Source: an uncultured Collinsella sp. (GTDB lineage Bacteria > Actinomycetota > Coriobacteriia > Coriobacteriales > Coriobacteriaceae). Taken from it: a stretch of 32,689 nt of DNA. The notes under the pieces were generated by a model. That model made no database searches. It had not been told where the DNA came from and saw only the letters and a list, made by a program, of their open reading frames with translations. The stretch's first letter is position 1. Each line of letters begins with the position of its first letter. The stretch spans positions 1 to 32,689 of the forward strand of contig CALGZY010000261.1 in assembly GCA_937934355.1 (NCBI GenBank), read 5' to 3'. Positions 20,147 through 29,240 of the stretch are shown here, in pieces. The translations under genes were made by a program, and so were the position numbers.

Positions 20147-23017
20147 TCACGCTCCCTGTGCGGCAAGCGCCGCGGTCAGGACGATACCGGCGATCTTGGC
20201 GGCCTTGACGTCATGCTTGTCGAAATCCTCCAAGGCCACCGAGATGGCGACCGTGGGTGAATCGTAAGGTGCAAAGCCAACGAACATCGAGTTGACGTTG
20301 GTGCCGCCAGTCTCGGCCGAGCCGGTCTTGCCGGCGACCTTGACGCCGGGGATTTGGGCATCGGTGCCGGTGCCGGACTGGACGACGGCAAGCATGGCCT
20401 GCTTGACCTGGTCGGCCGTGGCGGAGCTGACGGCCTGACCAAGCGAGCGGGACTGCGTGGTCTTGACCACGGTTCCGTCCGGGGCGAGTACCTGGGCTAC
20501 AAAGTACGGGTCCATGACCACGCCGCTGTTAGCGATGGCGGCGGCAATCACGGCGTTTTGCATGACGGTGGTCTGCGGGCCGGGCGTGTGGTCCATGCCG
20601 ACAGGCTGGCCGGCGCCGGCCCAGGCGGTCTCCCACTCGGTCATGAGCGACGGGTCGGCCATGATGGAGGCCGCGGAGGTCAGGTCCTGGCCGAGCTTTT
20701 GGCCGTAGCCAAAGGCGTTGGCAAACTGCACGAGCGTGTTTGCGCCAACTTCGTTTGCTACCTGGCCAAAGACGACGTTGGAGGACACGGCAAAGGCCTG
20801 CTGCAGGCTGATGGTGCCGTAGCTCTCGTTGGCATAGTTGGTGACCGGTGCGTTGCCGATGTCCATGGAGCCGGGCGCTTGGTAGGTGCTGGTAAGGCTG
20901 GCGGTACCGGTCTCGAGTGCCGCGGAAAGCGTAACGACCTTAAACGTTGAGCCCGGCGTGTACAGCGCGTCCATGGCGCGATTGTACATGGAGCCGTCCT
21001 CGCCGCCGCCCGTCTGCAGCAGGGCATCGATGTTGGTGTTGTCGTAGGTGGGCGAGCTGGCACATGCGAGCACCGCGCCGGTACGCGGGTCGATGACCAC
21101 TACAGCGCCCTTAAAGCCCTTGAGCGCCTGCTCGGCAGCCGTCTGGATGCGCGAGTCGATGGTGAGCTTGGCGGTGTTGCCCGGCTGGGTCTGGCCCGCG
21201 AGCGACGCGATGGCATTGTTCCAGCTGGAGTAGTCCTTAGAACCGGTGAGCGTGTCGTTCATGACGCTCTCGATGGCGGTGGTGCCATACTGCTGGCTCG
21301 CATAGCCAACCACGTGCGCTGCCAGGTTACCGTTGGGGTAGGAGCGTACGTAGGTGCCGTCCTCCTGCTGCAGCGACTCGGCCAGCGTCACGCCGTCGGA
21401 CGTGATGATGGAACCGCGCTGGATGTACTTGGAGCGGGCGATGGTGTGGTTGTTGGTCGGCATGTCCTGATAGTCCTTGGCCTTGATGACCTGGACATAG
21501 GTGAGGTTGCCGATAAGGATGGCGAACAGCGCCGTAAAGGCGAGCACCGCACGGGTTAGACGGTTGGCGAGCGCAACGCGGCCGAGCACACCGGATTCAG
21601 GCGTGTCGAGCAGGCGACGGCGCATGCGCGAGCCGGCGGAGTGGCTGCCGCGGGCATACGAAGACGAGGTGGCAAAGCGCGTGCCCGTCGGGGCGGCGGC
21701 AGATGCGACCTGATCATCGGTGATGGCGGCCATGGTGCCGGTGCCGGTAAGCTCGGCCTCGCGTCCGGTCGCCTCGTCACCGGCGCGCAGCAGGAGCGCG
21801 ACGATGATAAAGCTCGCCAGCAGAGAGGAGCCGCCCTGGCTCATAAAGGGCAGGGTGACGCCGGTCAGCGGGATCAGGCGGGTTACGCCGCCAACGATCA
21901 AGAAGGCCTGGAAGCTGATGGCGGCCGTAAGGCCTGTGGCACTAAAGGCGGCGAGGTCGGATTTAGCGCGGGCAGCCGTGGTGAGGCCGCGAACGGCAAA
22001 GAGCATAAACAGGATGAGCACGGCGCCGCCGCCCAAAAGGCCCATCTCCTCGCCGATAGCCGAGAAGATAAAGTCGGACTCGACGACAGGGATGTTGTTG
22101 GCCATGCCGTTGCCGATGCCAACACCGACCAGACCGCCATCGGCAAGCGAGAAGAGCGACTGGACGATCTGGTAGCCCTGGCCCTGGGCGTCCTTAAACG
22201 GATCGAGCCAAACCTGGAAACGCACCTGAACGTGAGACAGGAACTTGTAGGCGCCCACGGCTCCAACAGCTAAGAGCGCAAGGCCGATAACGACATACGA
22301 AAAGCGCCCCGTGGCAACGTAGAGCATCAGCAAGAAGATGGTGTAGAACAGCACGGCCGAACCCAGGTCGCGTTCGAAGACGACGACGAGCAGGCACACA
22401 CCCCACACGGCAAACAGCGGCAGCAGCAGTCGCAGGCGAGGGATCTTAAAGCCCAGAATCTTGCGGTTGGAGATGGAGAGCAGCTCGCGGTTCTCGGCCA
22501 GGTAGCCGGCCAGGAACAGGACGATAAAGACCTTGGCGAACTCGCCGGGCTGGATGGTAAAGCCCGCGATGCGAATCCACAGCTTGGAGCCCGAGATCGT
22601 GGTGCCGATAAAGATAGGCAGCATCAGCAGAATGATGCCGATGATGCCAAAGGTGTACTTGTAGCGCATGACCACGTCGAGGTTTTTGACTAGTGCAAGC
22701 GTTCCCACCATGAGCGCCACCGAGACAAACAGGATGATGAGCTGTGAGATGGCGAGAGCGGGGGCGAGACGCGTCACGAACGTGATGCCGATGCCCGAAA
22801 GTATAAATACGATGGGCAGGATGGCGGGGTCGGCACCGGGCGCCAAGATGCGCACGGCGATGTGGGCCGCGGCAAAGGCGGCAAAGAGGCCGATCGGTAC
22901 GGCGAGCGTCTCAAAGGAGATGGCAGCGCCCGCGGTGAGGACGTACATCGCATACAGCAGGATGACGGGGAACGCCGAGGCGATGAGCAAGAGCAGCTCG
23001 GTGTTGCGGCGACTCAT
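20147..23017 (-). CDS. fused SEDS glycosyltransferase (RodA/FtsW) and class B penicillin-binding protein
   Basis: A single 956-residue reading frame with two enzymes. The N-terminal part (to about 410) is a multi-helix SEDS polymerase with the ERDLGSAVLFY, GQGYQIVQSLFSLADGG, ESDFIFSAIGEEMG and PFMSQGGSS motifs of RodA/FtsW. A polar linker of about 60 residues follows, then another membrane helix (about 490) and a transpeptidase of the PbpA type: IQRGSI near its start, STFK (active Ser about 690), SSN (about 745), and KTGSAE (about 897). In most actinobacteria rodA and pbpA are separate adjacent genes in this same operon position. The fusion would fix polymerase and crosslinker in a 1:1 complex. 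ATG 23017 follows AGGGAG; GTG 23026 is too close. The PP2C gene ends 16 bases upstream. Confidence 0.95.
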   Translation of the reverse strand: MSRRNTELLLLIASAFPVILLYAMYVLTAGAAISFETLAVPIGLFAAFAAAHIAVRILAPGADPAILPIVFILSGIGITFVTRLAPALAISQLIILFVSVALMVGTLALVKNLDVVMRYKYTFGIIGIILLMLPIFIGTTISGSKLWIRIAGFTIQPGEFAKVFIVLFLAGYLAENRELLSISNRKILGFKIPRLRLLLPLFAVWGVCLLVVVFERDLGSAVLFYTIFLLMLYVATGRFSYVVIGLALLAVGAVGAYKFLSHVQVRFQVWLDPFKDAQGQGYQIVQSLFSLADGGLVGVGIGNGMANNIPVVESDFIFSAIGEEMGLLGGGAVLILFMLFAVRGLTTAARAKSDLAAFSATGLTAAISFQAFLIVGGVTRLIPLTGVTLPFMSQGGSSLLASFIIVALLLRAGDEATGREAELTGTGTMAAITDDQVASAAAPTGTRFATSSSYARGSHSAGSRMRRRLLDTPESGVLGRVALANRLTRAVLAFTALFAILIGNLTYVQVIKAKDYQDMPTNNHTIARSKYIQRGSIITSDGVTLAESLQQEDGTYVRSYPNGNLAAHVVGYASQQYGTTAIESVMNDTLTGSKDYSSWNNAIASLAGQTQPGNTAKLTIDSRIQTAAEQALKGFKGAVVVIDPRTGAVLACASSPTYDNTNIDALLQTGGGEDGSMYNRAMDALYTPGSTFKVVTLSAALETGTASLTSTYQAPGSMDIGNAPVTNYANESYGTISLQQAFAVSSNVVFGQVANEVGANTLVQFANAFGYGQKLGQDLTSAASIMADPSLMTEWETAWAGAGQPVGMDHTPGPQTTVMQNAVIAAAIANSGVVMDPYFVAQVLAPDGTVVKTTQSRSLGQAVSSATADQVKQAMLAVVQSGTGTDAQIPGVKVAGKTGSAETGGTNVNSMFVGFAPYDSPTVAISVALEDFDKHDVKAAKIAGIVLTAALAAQGA

Positions 23018-23033
23018 AAGCGGCACTCCCTTT

Positions 23034-24968
23034 CTAATTCTTATCGGAGGCTTCGGCCTCGGCGGACTGTTCGGCGGTTTTCTCGGAATCTGATTCGGAG
23101 GTCGATCCCTGATTGGTGTTGTCGCGAATCGTTTGCGCGTCGATCACCTGGCGGGTCTGCTCCTCGTCGATCTGGTGGCGGTACTTGGATATCGTGTCCT
23201 GCGCATCGTCGACACTTGTTTGCGGAATGCCCGCCTTGAGGCGGTTTTGCGTGTCTTCGGGCAGGTCGGACAGCTTGATGCTGGTTTCGCTTTCGAGCCA
23301 GTGGAGCTTGAGTCCGAGTGGCTTGCCGGGCAGGCCGCGCCAGACGGCGACATTGCCCTGGTAGGTACCCAGGTAGTACGAGCCGGTGACACCCGTGTAG
23401 GCCCAGATGCCAGCTGCCAGCACAAAGACGAGGGCCAGGATGGCGGCGATAGTAACGTTGCGGCGACGCACGCGTTGCGCCTCGCGCATGACGCCATCGT
23501 CAACCAGGTCAACGACTACTACGGTCACGTTGTCGTGGCCGCCGGCGGCAAGCGCCGCGTCCACTAGGTTGTCGACGCAGATTTGCGCGGTTGAGGACTG
23601 CGTGGCGATGTTCTCGATATCGCTATCGGGAATCATGCTCGAGAGGCCGTCGGAGCACAGGATCAGGCGGTCGCCTTCCTCGATATGCAGAGTGAAGTGG
23701 TCGGCATACATGGCGGGGTCCGAGCCCAGCGCGCGGGTGATGACCGAACGGTTGGGGTGGACGCGAGCCTCGTCTGCCGTGATCTCGCCGGCGTCCACGA
23801 GCTCCTCCACGTAGGAGTGGTCGCGGGTCACGCGGATGAGCGTGCCCTCGTGGAGCAGGTAGGCGCGAGAGTCACCCACGTGGGCGATGGCGAGCGTGTC
23901 GTTTTCGATATAGGCGCAAGTGGCTGTGCAGCCCATGCCGGGCTTGCCCAGGCCATTCAGGGCCGCCTCGATTACGGCGGCGTTGGCTGCCTCGACGGCT
24001 GCGGCCAGGCGTGCTGCGTCGGCGGACTGTGGGGCCGTCTTGGCAATAGTCTCGACGGCGATGGAAGAGGCTACCTCGCCGGCGGCGTGACCGCCCATGC
24101 CGTCGCATACGCAAAAGAGCGGCGACTGCACCAGGTAGGAATCCTCATTGTGCGGACGCACGCAGCCAACGTCGGAGCGGGCGCCCCACATGAGTTGCGT
24201 GGTGGTGCCGGCATCATAGGTCGAGTCGGTCTCGATGCGCTCCTCGGTCAGGGGCTCAAAGCTCATGGTCGAGCCGGGGTCTTTGAGCTTGGCCTCAACG
24301 GCGGCAACGTCGATCTCTGCTGTGTCACCGGGAGAGACGGTGTTTGTCTCGGCGTTTGATTCGGAATCTCCGGTGTCCGGGGAGTCGGGCTCCTCGGAAA
24401 CGCGGGCGGTCGACTCGTCATCTTGCGGGCTGACGTCTATAGGCTCGGGCGTCGCAAAGTGCGACGGCGCGGGCGTGTTTTGCGACTGGGCGGCGGGCTC
24501 GGCCACGGCATCGGACTCGCTTGCGGGCGCAGGCTGCGGGGTCTTGGGTGCAGGGCCGTCCTCGGGGGATGTCCCCGCCTCGGGCGCCGGCGTAGACGCG
24601 GGCGCAACCTCGGATGCCGGGGCTATGGGAAACGCCGGCGCGGCGGGCTCGGGTGCTGCAAACACCGCAGCGCTCTCGTTGATTGCCGCGGCGACGGGCT
24701 CTGCAAAGTGAGCCGGCGCCGGGGTTGCTTCGGGCGCTGTGGGCTGTTCCGCAGCATGTGCGCCGATGGGCGCCGCTACGGCATCCTCTTCGTCCTCGTT
24801 ATCGGCGAGATCCGAAATATCATGCGTTACATGCGAAAGAGGCAGGGAGAACACGGTGTCCTCGGGCTCCACGGGTGCGGAGCCCGCCGGAGCGGCGTGG
24901 GCCGGCGCAGCTGTGGCGGCAGCCGGTGCCTCGGTCATAGTTGCGGACTTGTTCTCCTCGTCGATCAT
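23034..24968 (-). CDS. PP2C-family Ser/Thr phosphatase with long N-terminal extension and membrane anchor
   Basis: A 644-residue protein. Residues 1 to about 230 are low-complexity Ala/Pro/Glu-rich. The PP2C domain follows, with SDVGCVRPHNEDS, FCVCDGMGGHAAGE, IAHVGDSRAYLL, RDHSYVEEL, NRSVITRALG, LILCSDGLSSM and GHDNVTVVVV, so all metal-binding Asp residues are present. Then comes one membrane helix (VTIAAILALVFVLAAGIWAY) and an outer segment of about 120 residues, ending in a Glu/Ser-rich tail. Its start codon overlaps the stop of the FHA gene (ATGA), so translation is coupled. By position and family it is the PstP/Stp counterpart of the two kinases in the operon. The N-terminal extension is absent from typical PstP. 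Confidence 0.92.
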   Translation of the reverse strand: MIDEENKSATMTEAPAAATAAPAHAAPAGSAPVEPEDTVFSLPLSHVTHDISDLADNEDEEDAVAAPIGAHAAEQPTAPEATPAPAHFAEPVAAAINESAAVFAAPEPAAPAFPIAPASEVAPASTPAPEAGTSPEDGPAPKTPQPAPASESDAVAEPAAQSQNTPAPSHFATPEPIDVSPQDDESTARVSEEPDSPDTGDSESNAETNTVSPGDTAEIDVAAVEAKLKDPGSTMSFEPLTEERIETDSTYDAGTTTQLMWGARSDVGCVRPHNEDSYLVQSPLFCVCDGMGGHAAGEVASSIAVETIAKTAPQSADAARLAAAVEAANAAVIEAALNGLGKPGMGCTATCAYIENDTLAIAHVGDSRAYLLHEGTLIRVTRDHSYVEELVDAGEITADEARVHPNRSVITRALGSDPAMYADHFTLHIEEGDRLILCSDGLSSMIPDSDIENIATQSSTAQICVDNLVDAALAAGGHDNVTVVVVDLVDDGVMREAQRVRRRNVTIAAILALVFVLAAGIWAYTGVTGSYYLGTYQGNVAVWRGLPGKPLGLKLHWLESETSIKLSDLPEDTQNRLKAGIPQTSVDDAQDTISKYRHQIDEEQTRQVIDAQTIRDNTNQGSTSESDSEKTAEQSAEAEASDKN

Positions 24969-25381
24969 CGACGGTTCACCTTCATGACCACATCGCCAAT
25001 CTGGACTTCGTCGCCCTCGCGCAGCGTCGCGGGCTCCACGAGCTGGCGGCCGTTGACGAGCGTGCCGTTAAGCGAGTTGAGGTCCTCGATGATGAGCGCC
25101 GGGCCCTGCAGCGAAAAGCGCGCATGCGAGGCCGAGACGAACGGTTCATTGATGCAGATGTCCGAAGATGGCGAGCGACCGACGATGACGGGGCCGAGCA
25201 TGTCTACGTGGATGCCGCGGATACCGCGCGGACCCTTGTCCACATCAATCGTCCAGATAGCCGAGTCGCGGCGCTGCCCGCGCACAAGTCCCACGCCGGT
25301 CTTCATGACGGCGAACAGGAAGATATAGAGCAGGGCGACCAGGACGATGCGGCCTGCAAAAAGGACGATATCGATGTTCAT
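24965..25381 (-). CDS. membrane-anchored FHA-domain protein (FhaB/FipA-like)
   Basis: A 138-residue protein with an N-terminal membrane helix (IVLFAGRIVLVALLYIFLFAVM) and a C-terminal FHA domain: VIVGRSPSSDICINEPFVSASHARF, IEDLNSLNGTLVNG, LREGDEVQIGDVVMKV. FHA domains bind phosphothreonine, here probably on substrates of the operon's kinases. In mycobacteria FhaB/FipA is recruited to the division machinery. It lies 6 bases after the FhaA-like gene and overlaps the phosphatase start by four bases. Confidence 0.92.
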   Translation of the reverse strand: MNIDIVLFAGRIVLVALLYIFLFAVMKTGVGLVRGQRRDSAIWTIDVDKGPRGIRGIHVDMLGPVIVGRSPSSDICINEPFVSASHARFSLQGPALIIEDLNSLNGTLVNGRQLVEPATLREGDEVQIGDVVMKVNRR

Positions 25382-25387
25382 AAGCGA

Positions 25388-26401
25388 CTATCCCCTAAAT
25401 TCAAAGGTGCTCAGGCCAAACGTCAGCAGATCGCCGTTGCGCAGCGGGCAGCGCGTAATGCGGCGGTTGTTGACGAGCGTGCCGTTGGTGGAATTGAGGT
25501 CCTCGATCGACCAATCCGAGCCCGTAAAGGTGAGCTGGGCGTGGCGGCGCGACACGTTGGGGTCGCGCAGGGCAATGTCGGAAACTGAGCGCTCGCGACC
25601 GATGGTTACCTGTGCGGAGGTGATGCTATGGCTCTCGCCGCTCACGACGTCGACGAGCTGGGCGAGCGGGCGCTGCGGGGCGCGAGTGCTCGCCATGTTG
25701 GAGGCGATGCCGGCTGCAGCGCCTAGGCCCACGGCGGCACCGGTCGCGGCGGCTCCGCCCATGCCGGCAAGCGCGTCGCGCGAGACGGTCTGCGGCACCG
25801 GGATGGGTGCTGCGGCGGGGTCGGGGACGCTAGGCGCGAAGGGGTCTGCCACGGCAAGCGGGTCGGGAGCGGCGGCGCGAGGCGTCGGCTGCTGCTGGGG
25901 CATGGCGGCGGGGCGCTGCTGCTGCGGGGCAGCAAACTGCTGCTGGCCGGCGCGCGGGGCGCTGGCGGCACGGCTTGCCGCGGAGTTGTTCTGGCCCAGG
26001 CCGTTTTGATAGGCGCGCTCTTCTTCGTACAGGCGGCCGAGCGTGGGGGCATCGACGTTCTCGGCAAAGACCGAGAACTTGCCGGCGCGCAGCTGCGGAT
26101 CGATCATAAAGCGCACGAGGGGCTCGCCGACAAAGACATAGCGGCGCTTTTCGGCCTGCGCCTTCACGAACTCGCGGACCTCGCGCAAAAGCTCGGGGTA
26201 GAACGGGGCGAGCATGGGATCGTCGTCGGCGGCGATCAGGATGGTATAGAGTGCCGGCGCCGTGTTGACGCCGTTGATCACCAGAGTCTGATCCTCCATG
26301 TCGCGAGCGGCCTGCTTGGCAAGCTTCTTAAAGGAGAACGGGGCACGGGTGGCACCGAAGATGCCGGCCACGTGGTCCTCGAAGATGTTCAGGAAGTTCA
26401 C
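25388..26401 (-). CDS. FhaA-like protein (DUF3662 plus FHA domain)
   Basis: A 337-residue protein starting with GTG, overlapping the upstream kinase stop (GTGA). Residues 1 to about 125 form the DUF3662 domain (MNFLNIFEDHVAGIFGATRAPFSFKKLAKQAARDME, ending in RYVFVGEPLVRFMID...GKFSVFAE). A Gln/Pro/Ala-rich linker of about 110 residues follows, then an FHA domain with VTIGRERSVSDIALRDPNVSRRHAQL, WSIEDLNSTNGTLVNNRRI and LRNGDLLTFG. In mycobacteria FhaA joins phosphorylated MviN to control peptidoglycan precursor flipping. It is probably cytoplasmic. Confidence 0.93.
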   Translation of the reverse strand: MNFLNIFEDHVAGIFGATRAPFSFKKLAKQAARDMEDQTLVINGVNTAPALYTILIAADDDPMLAPFYPELLREVREFVKAQAEKRRYVFVGEPLVRFMIDPQLRAGKFSVFAENVDAPTLGRLYEEERAYQNGLGQNNSAASRAASAPRAGQQQFAAPQQQRPAAMPQQQPTPRAAAPDPLAVADPFAPSVPDPAAAPIPVPQTVSRDALAGMGGAAATGAAVGLGAAAGIASNMASTRAPQRPLAQLVDVVSGESHSITSAQVTIGRERSVSDIALRDPNVSRRHAQLTFTGSDWSIEDLNSTNGTLVNNRRITRCPLRNGDLLTFGLSTFEFRG

Positions 26402-28251
26402 GAAAGATCACTCTCCGTATAGGTTCTTTGGTATCCGAGCAAATTTAGGCATATCCCAACGATTATAGAGGATAGGGTTCCCGCAACCGCCGCCTTGGCG
26501 ACGACCGCGGCTGCAAGGCTGGCAATTTCCATATGGTGTGCAAGACAGGACGCCGCTGCGCAGCCGATGCCGGTGACAGCGATGGCGGCGATTGCGGCAA
26601 GGTTTGAGCCCTGGTCGGCACGCTTGGCATGGGCATTGAGCAGCGCGGATGACGCCGCGGCAGTTGCCGCGACCAGCACAAAGGCGACCCAAAGGAGCGG
26701 GTCTCCCAGCGCTGCGGCAACGTTACCGAGCCCCAGCACGCCTCCGGCTGAAAGCGCGACCGTGGCCAGACGGGCAAAAAGCGCGCCCATGCCCGTTGCC
26801 GCGGCGGCGCTTGCCGGGCCGAGCCAAAATGACGCGACGCCGCCGGCGACCCCAGCTGCCAGGAAGGTATTGCCGGTCAGACAGCCAAGTGCGAGTGCAC
26901 AGGTGAGCGCGGCGCTCGCGGCAGCCTCGGTGCGACCCCAGGCGATCCACCAACCGGACATGGCAGCGGCAAAGATCACCGCGACCGGCAACATCGACAG
27001 GATGCCCTGCGCCTGCATGGTGGCGTTGGCCATGAGCACCAAAAAGCCCACAGCCGAGATGGCCGAGCCGATCTGGGGGGCCAGGCCAGCCGCCGCTCCG
27101 ATCGCGATAGCCGCAATGACCAGGCCGGGAAGCGCCGCGACCCCGGCCGTTTGCATCAGCAAAAAGCTAAAGGTGCCGCACGTTAGCGCCGAGATAGTGC
27201 GCATGGTGTAGTCGCGCGCATGGCTCCAGCGCGTGCCCGCCCAGCCGAGTGCGGGGTCGACCTCGATGGCGTCGTCCTCGTAGTGCGACGGCTCGATATC
27301 GTCGAGCTCCTGCTCGTCATCCGAAAGCTCGCCAACCATTTGCTCCAGGCTGCGACGGCCCTCGCGCACGCTGCCCAGACCGGCAAGGAGCTGGTCGCAA
27401 AATGCCTCGATGCTGTTGGGGCGGTCCTGCGGCATGGGGGAGAGCGCGCTCATGAGCGCGCTCTCGGCTCCCGGGGGAAAGTGTGGTATCAGCTCGCTGG
27501 GATAGGTGGCGCCGCCGATGATGCGGTCGAGCGAGTCGGCGGGCGTGGCCGCCATAAAGGGAGCGCTGCCGCACAGGCCCTCGTAGATCACACAGGCGAG
27601 GGCAAAGACATCGGCGCGCTCGTCGACCGTGCCGGTCTCGATATCGAGCTGCTCGGGCGGCATGTAGCCGATGGTGCCGCCGCGCGAGCCGCCAAAGCCA
27701 CCGGCGGACGACAGTCGCGCCATGCCAAAGTCGGTGAGCTTTACATTGCCCGAGTGGTCGATGAGCACGTTGGCGGGCTTAATGTCCAGGTGGAGTACGC
27801 CATTACTATGGGCGAAGGTGAGCGCCTGGCCCAGGGCATCGGCAATGGCCGCGGCCTCGTCAAAGGTAAGTGAGTGGCCGTCCACGCGATGCAAAAACTC
27901 GGCCAGCGACATGCCATCGACATATTCCATAACCAGGTAGGCATAGGCTGTGTCGTGCGTAAAGTCGATGACCTGCACGATGTTGGGATGTTGAAGCATA
28001 GCGGCAGTATGCGCCTCGCGCAGGACATCCATGATGTCGCTGGCGGGCATGCCGGCACCGTTGATAAGGGGGATGCGCTTAATGGCGACGCGACGGCGCA
28101 GGTGCGTGTCGCGGCAGATCTCGATGGAGCCAAAACCGCCGGTCGCAAGTGTCTCGAGCGGCTGGTACCGCTTGAGCAGCTCGCGAGAGCTGGTGCCCTC
28201 CAAAGGAACGTCCGGCGAGAACCGGGCGGTATGTTGCGAGAAAAGCGGCAT
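26398..28251 (-). CDS. serine/threonine kinase fused to a multi-pass membrane domain, first gene of operon
   Basis: A 617-residue protein. Kinase domain: ATGGFGS (36-42), Lys58 in VAIKRI, Glu79 in LREAHTAAM, HLDIKPANV (154-162), DFGMA (174-178), and GTIGYMPPEQLD in place of APE. The catalytic loop has HLD instead of HRD, so it is a non-RD kinase that may not need activation-loop phosphorylation. After an acidic stretch (SDDEQELDDIEPSHYEDDAIE) come about 240 residues of Ala/Gly-rich hydrophobic segments, perhaps eight to ten helices, without PASTA repeats. It holds the place that pknA has elsewhere. ATG 28251 has GAGGG six bases upstream. I do not recognise the membrane domain. Confidence 0.88.
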   Translation of the reverse strand: MPLFSQHTARFSPDVPLEGTSSRELLKRYQPLETLATGGFGSIEICRDTHLRRRVAIKRIPLINGAGMPASDIMDVLREAHTAAMLQHPNIVQVIDFTHDTAYAYLVMEYVDGMSLAEFLHRVDGHSLTFDEAAAIADALGQALTFAHSNGVLHLDIKPANVLIDHSGNVKLTDFGMARLSSAGGFGGSRGGTIGYMPPEQLDIETGTVDERADVFALACVIYEGLCGSAPFMAATPADSLDRIIGGATYPSELIPHFPPGAESALMSALSPMPQDRPNSIEAFCDQLLAGLGSVREGRRSLEQMVGELSDDEQELDDIEPSHYEDDAIEVDPALGWAGTRWSHARDYTMRTISALTCGTFSFLLMQTAGVAALPGLVIAAIAIGAAAGLAPQIGSAISAVGFLVLMANATMQAQGILSMLPVAVIFAAAMSGWWIAWGRTEAAASAALTCALALGCLTGNTFLAAGVAGGVASFWLGPASAAAATGMGALFARLATVALSAGGVLGLGNVAAALGDPLLWVAFVLVAATAAASSALLNAHAKRADQGSNLAAIAAIAVTGIGCAAASCLAHHMEIASLAAAVVAKAAVAGTLSSIIVGICLNLLGYQRTYTESDLS

Positions 28252-28331
28252 GGCCAACCCTCGTGCGTTTAAAGTTCGTTTGCGAGCGGCGGGCGCGGGA
28301 CCGAGCCGTTCGCGGTGGCATAGATGCTGCT

Positions 28332-28362
28332 AGTGTAGCACGCTCGGGTGGGCGACATTCAA
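28332..28362 (-). promoter_or_regulatory. candidate promoter of the envelope-signalling operon
   Basis: On the minus strand, TTGAAT (28357-28362) and TACACT (28332-28337) are 19 bases apart, a little long. They lie about 80 bases before the first kinase gene, in the gap after the YcxB-like gene, and no other promoter-like pair is seen there. Confidence 0.35.
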
Positions 28363-28399
28363 TTTAAGCTCCGTCTGGGGTCTGGACCTTGCGTCCGGC

Positions 28400-29125
28400 C
28401 TAGCGCTTCTTCTTGTTCTTCTTCTGCTTGCGCTGCTTGCCCTTGGTCTCCTGGGGCTTGTCGGCCTTGTCGCCCTGTTTGGCTTCGGCAGCGGCCTTTT
28501 CTGCCTTCATCTTCTTGCGCTTGGTCTCGATGCGGAGTTTTTTGTTGATGCGGGCCTTGAGGAAGGGGCCGAACTGCTCGGCATCGCCACGGACGAAGGT
28601 GTCCTTGGGGATCGTCACGCCCTGGTCGGCGAACATGGCCACAAAGATGCGCTCGCCGTCGAGTACGTGGTCGAGCTTGTCAAACGGGAAGAACTGTGAC
28701 TTACCGCTCTTGCCCCAAACCATCAGGCCGTCCTCGTTGGCGGCGACGCGGCGATAGCGGCCACCCATGGACTCGTCGGCCTCGACGGCGTCGATAAAGT
28801 CGCGGGCGAGGGTGTGGTGCAGGTTTTTGCTCCACCAGGCCAAAAAGGCGCCGAATACGATCAGGACGACGCCAAACTTGATCCAGTTGCCGCCGGCCAC
28901 CAGCATGCCGATGCCGATGAGCGCGGCAATTGCCGCGGCGACATACAGCGAGCCGCGACGCCTGGGCGAGGCGACCAGACGGGCGAAGTCGGTGACCAGG
29001 TCGTTTTCGTACTGGTACTCGTTGAGGTACAGGATGCCGTCGTCGGCTGCGGCCTGCTCCTCGAGCGCGACCTCGACCTGGTCGGCTGCTTCGGAGGGGA
29101 CGAGGTTGCTCTCTGCGTCTGCCAT
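28400..29125 (-). CDS. YcxB-like membrane protein with Lys-rich tail
   Basis: A 241-residue protein. It has an acidic N-terminus, YLNEYQYENDLVTDFARL, two close membrane helices (SLYVAAAIAALIGIGMLVAG and IKFGVVLIVFGAFLAWW), then a soluble domain with EDGLMVWGKSGKSQFFPFDKLDHV...GVTIPKDTF resembling the YcxB-like C-terminal family, and about 50 residues very rich in Lys. ATG 29125 has AGGAG ten bases upstream; the open frame beyond it would overlap the dnaX start region. It is divergent from dnaX. Its function is unknown; the basic tail might contact nucleic acid or phospholipid heads (speculation). Confidence 0.75.
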   Translation of the reverse strand: MADAESNLVPSEAADQVEVALEEQAAADDGILYLNEYQYENDLVTDFARLVASPRRRGSLYVAAAIAALIGIGMLVAGGNWIKFGVVLIVFGAFLAWWSKNLHHTLARDFIDAVEADESMGGRYRRVAANEDGLMVWGKSGKSQFFPFDKLDHVLDGERIFVAMFADQGVTIPKDTFVRGDAEQFGPFLKARINKKLRIETKRKKMKAEKAAAEAKQGDKADKPQETKGKQRKQKKNKKKR

Positions 29126-29240
29126 GCTCTTTGGACTCCTATCGCGGCGGGCTCGCCGTACGGGTATTATGGAATGCAGTATGCCGTGCGACCGCATGGC
29201 CGCCGCGGCAACAAGACTCAGTATACCCGGGGGAGCACCC

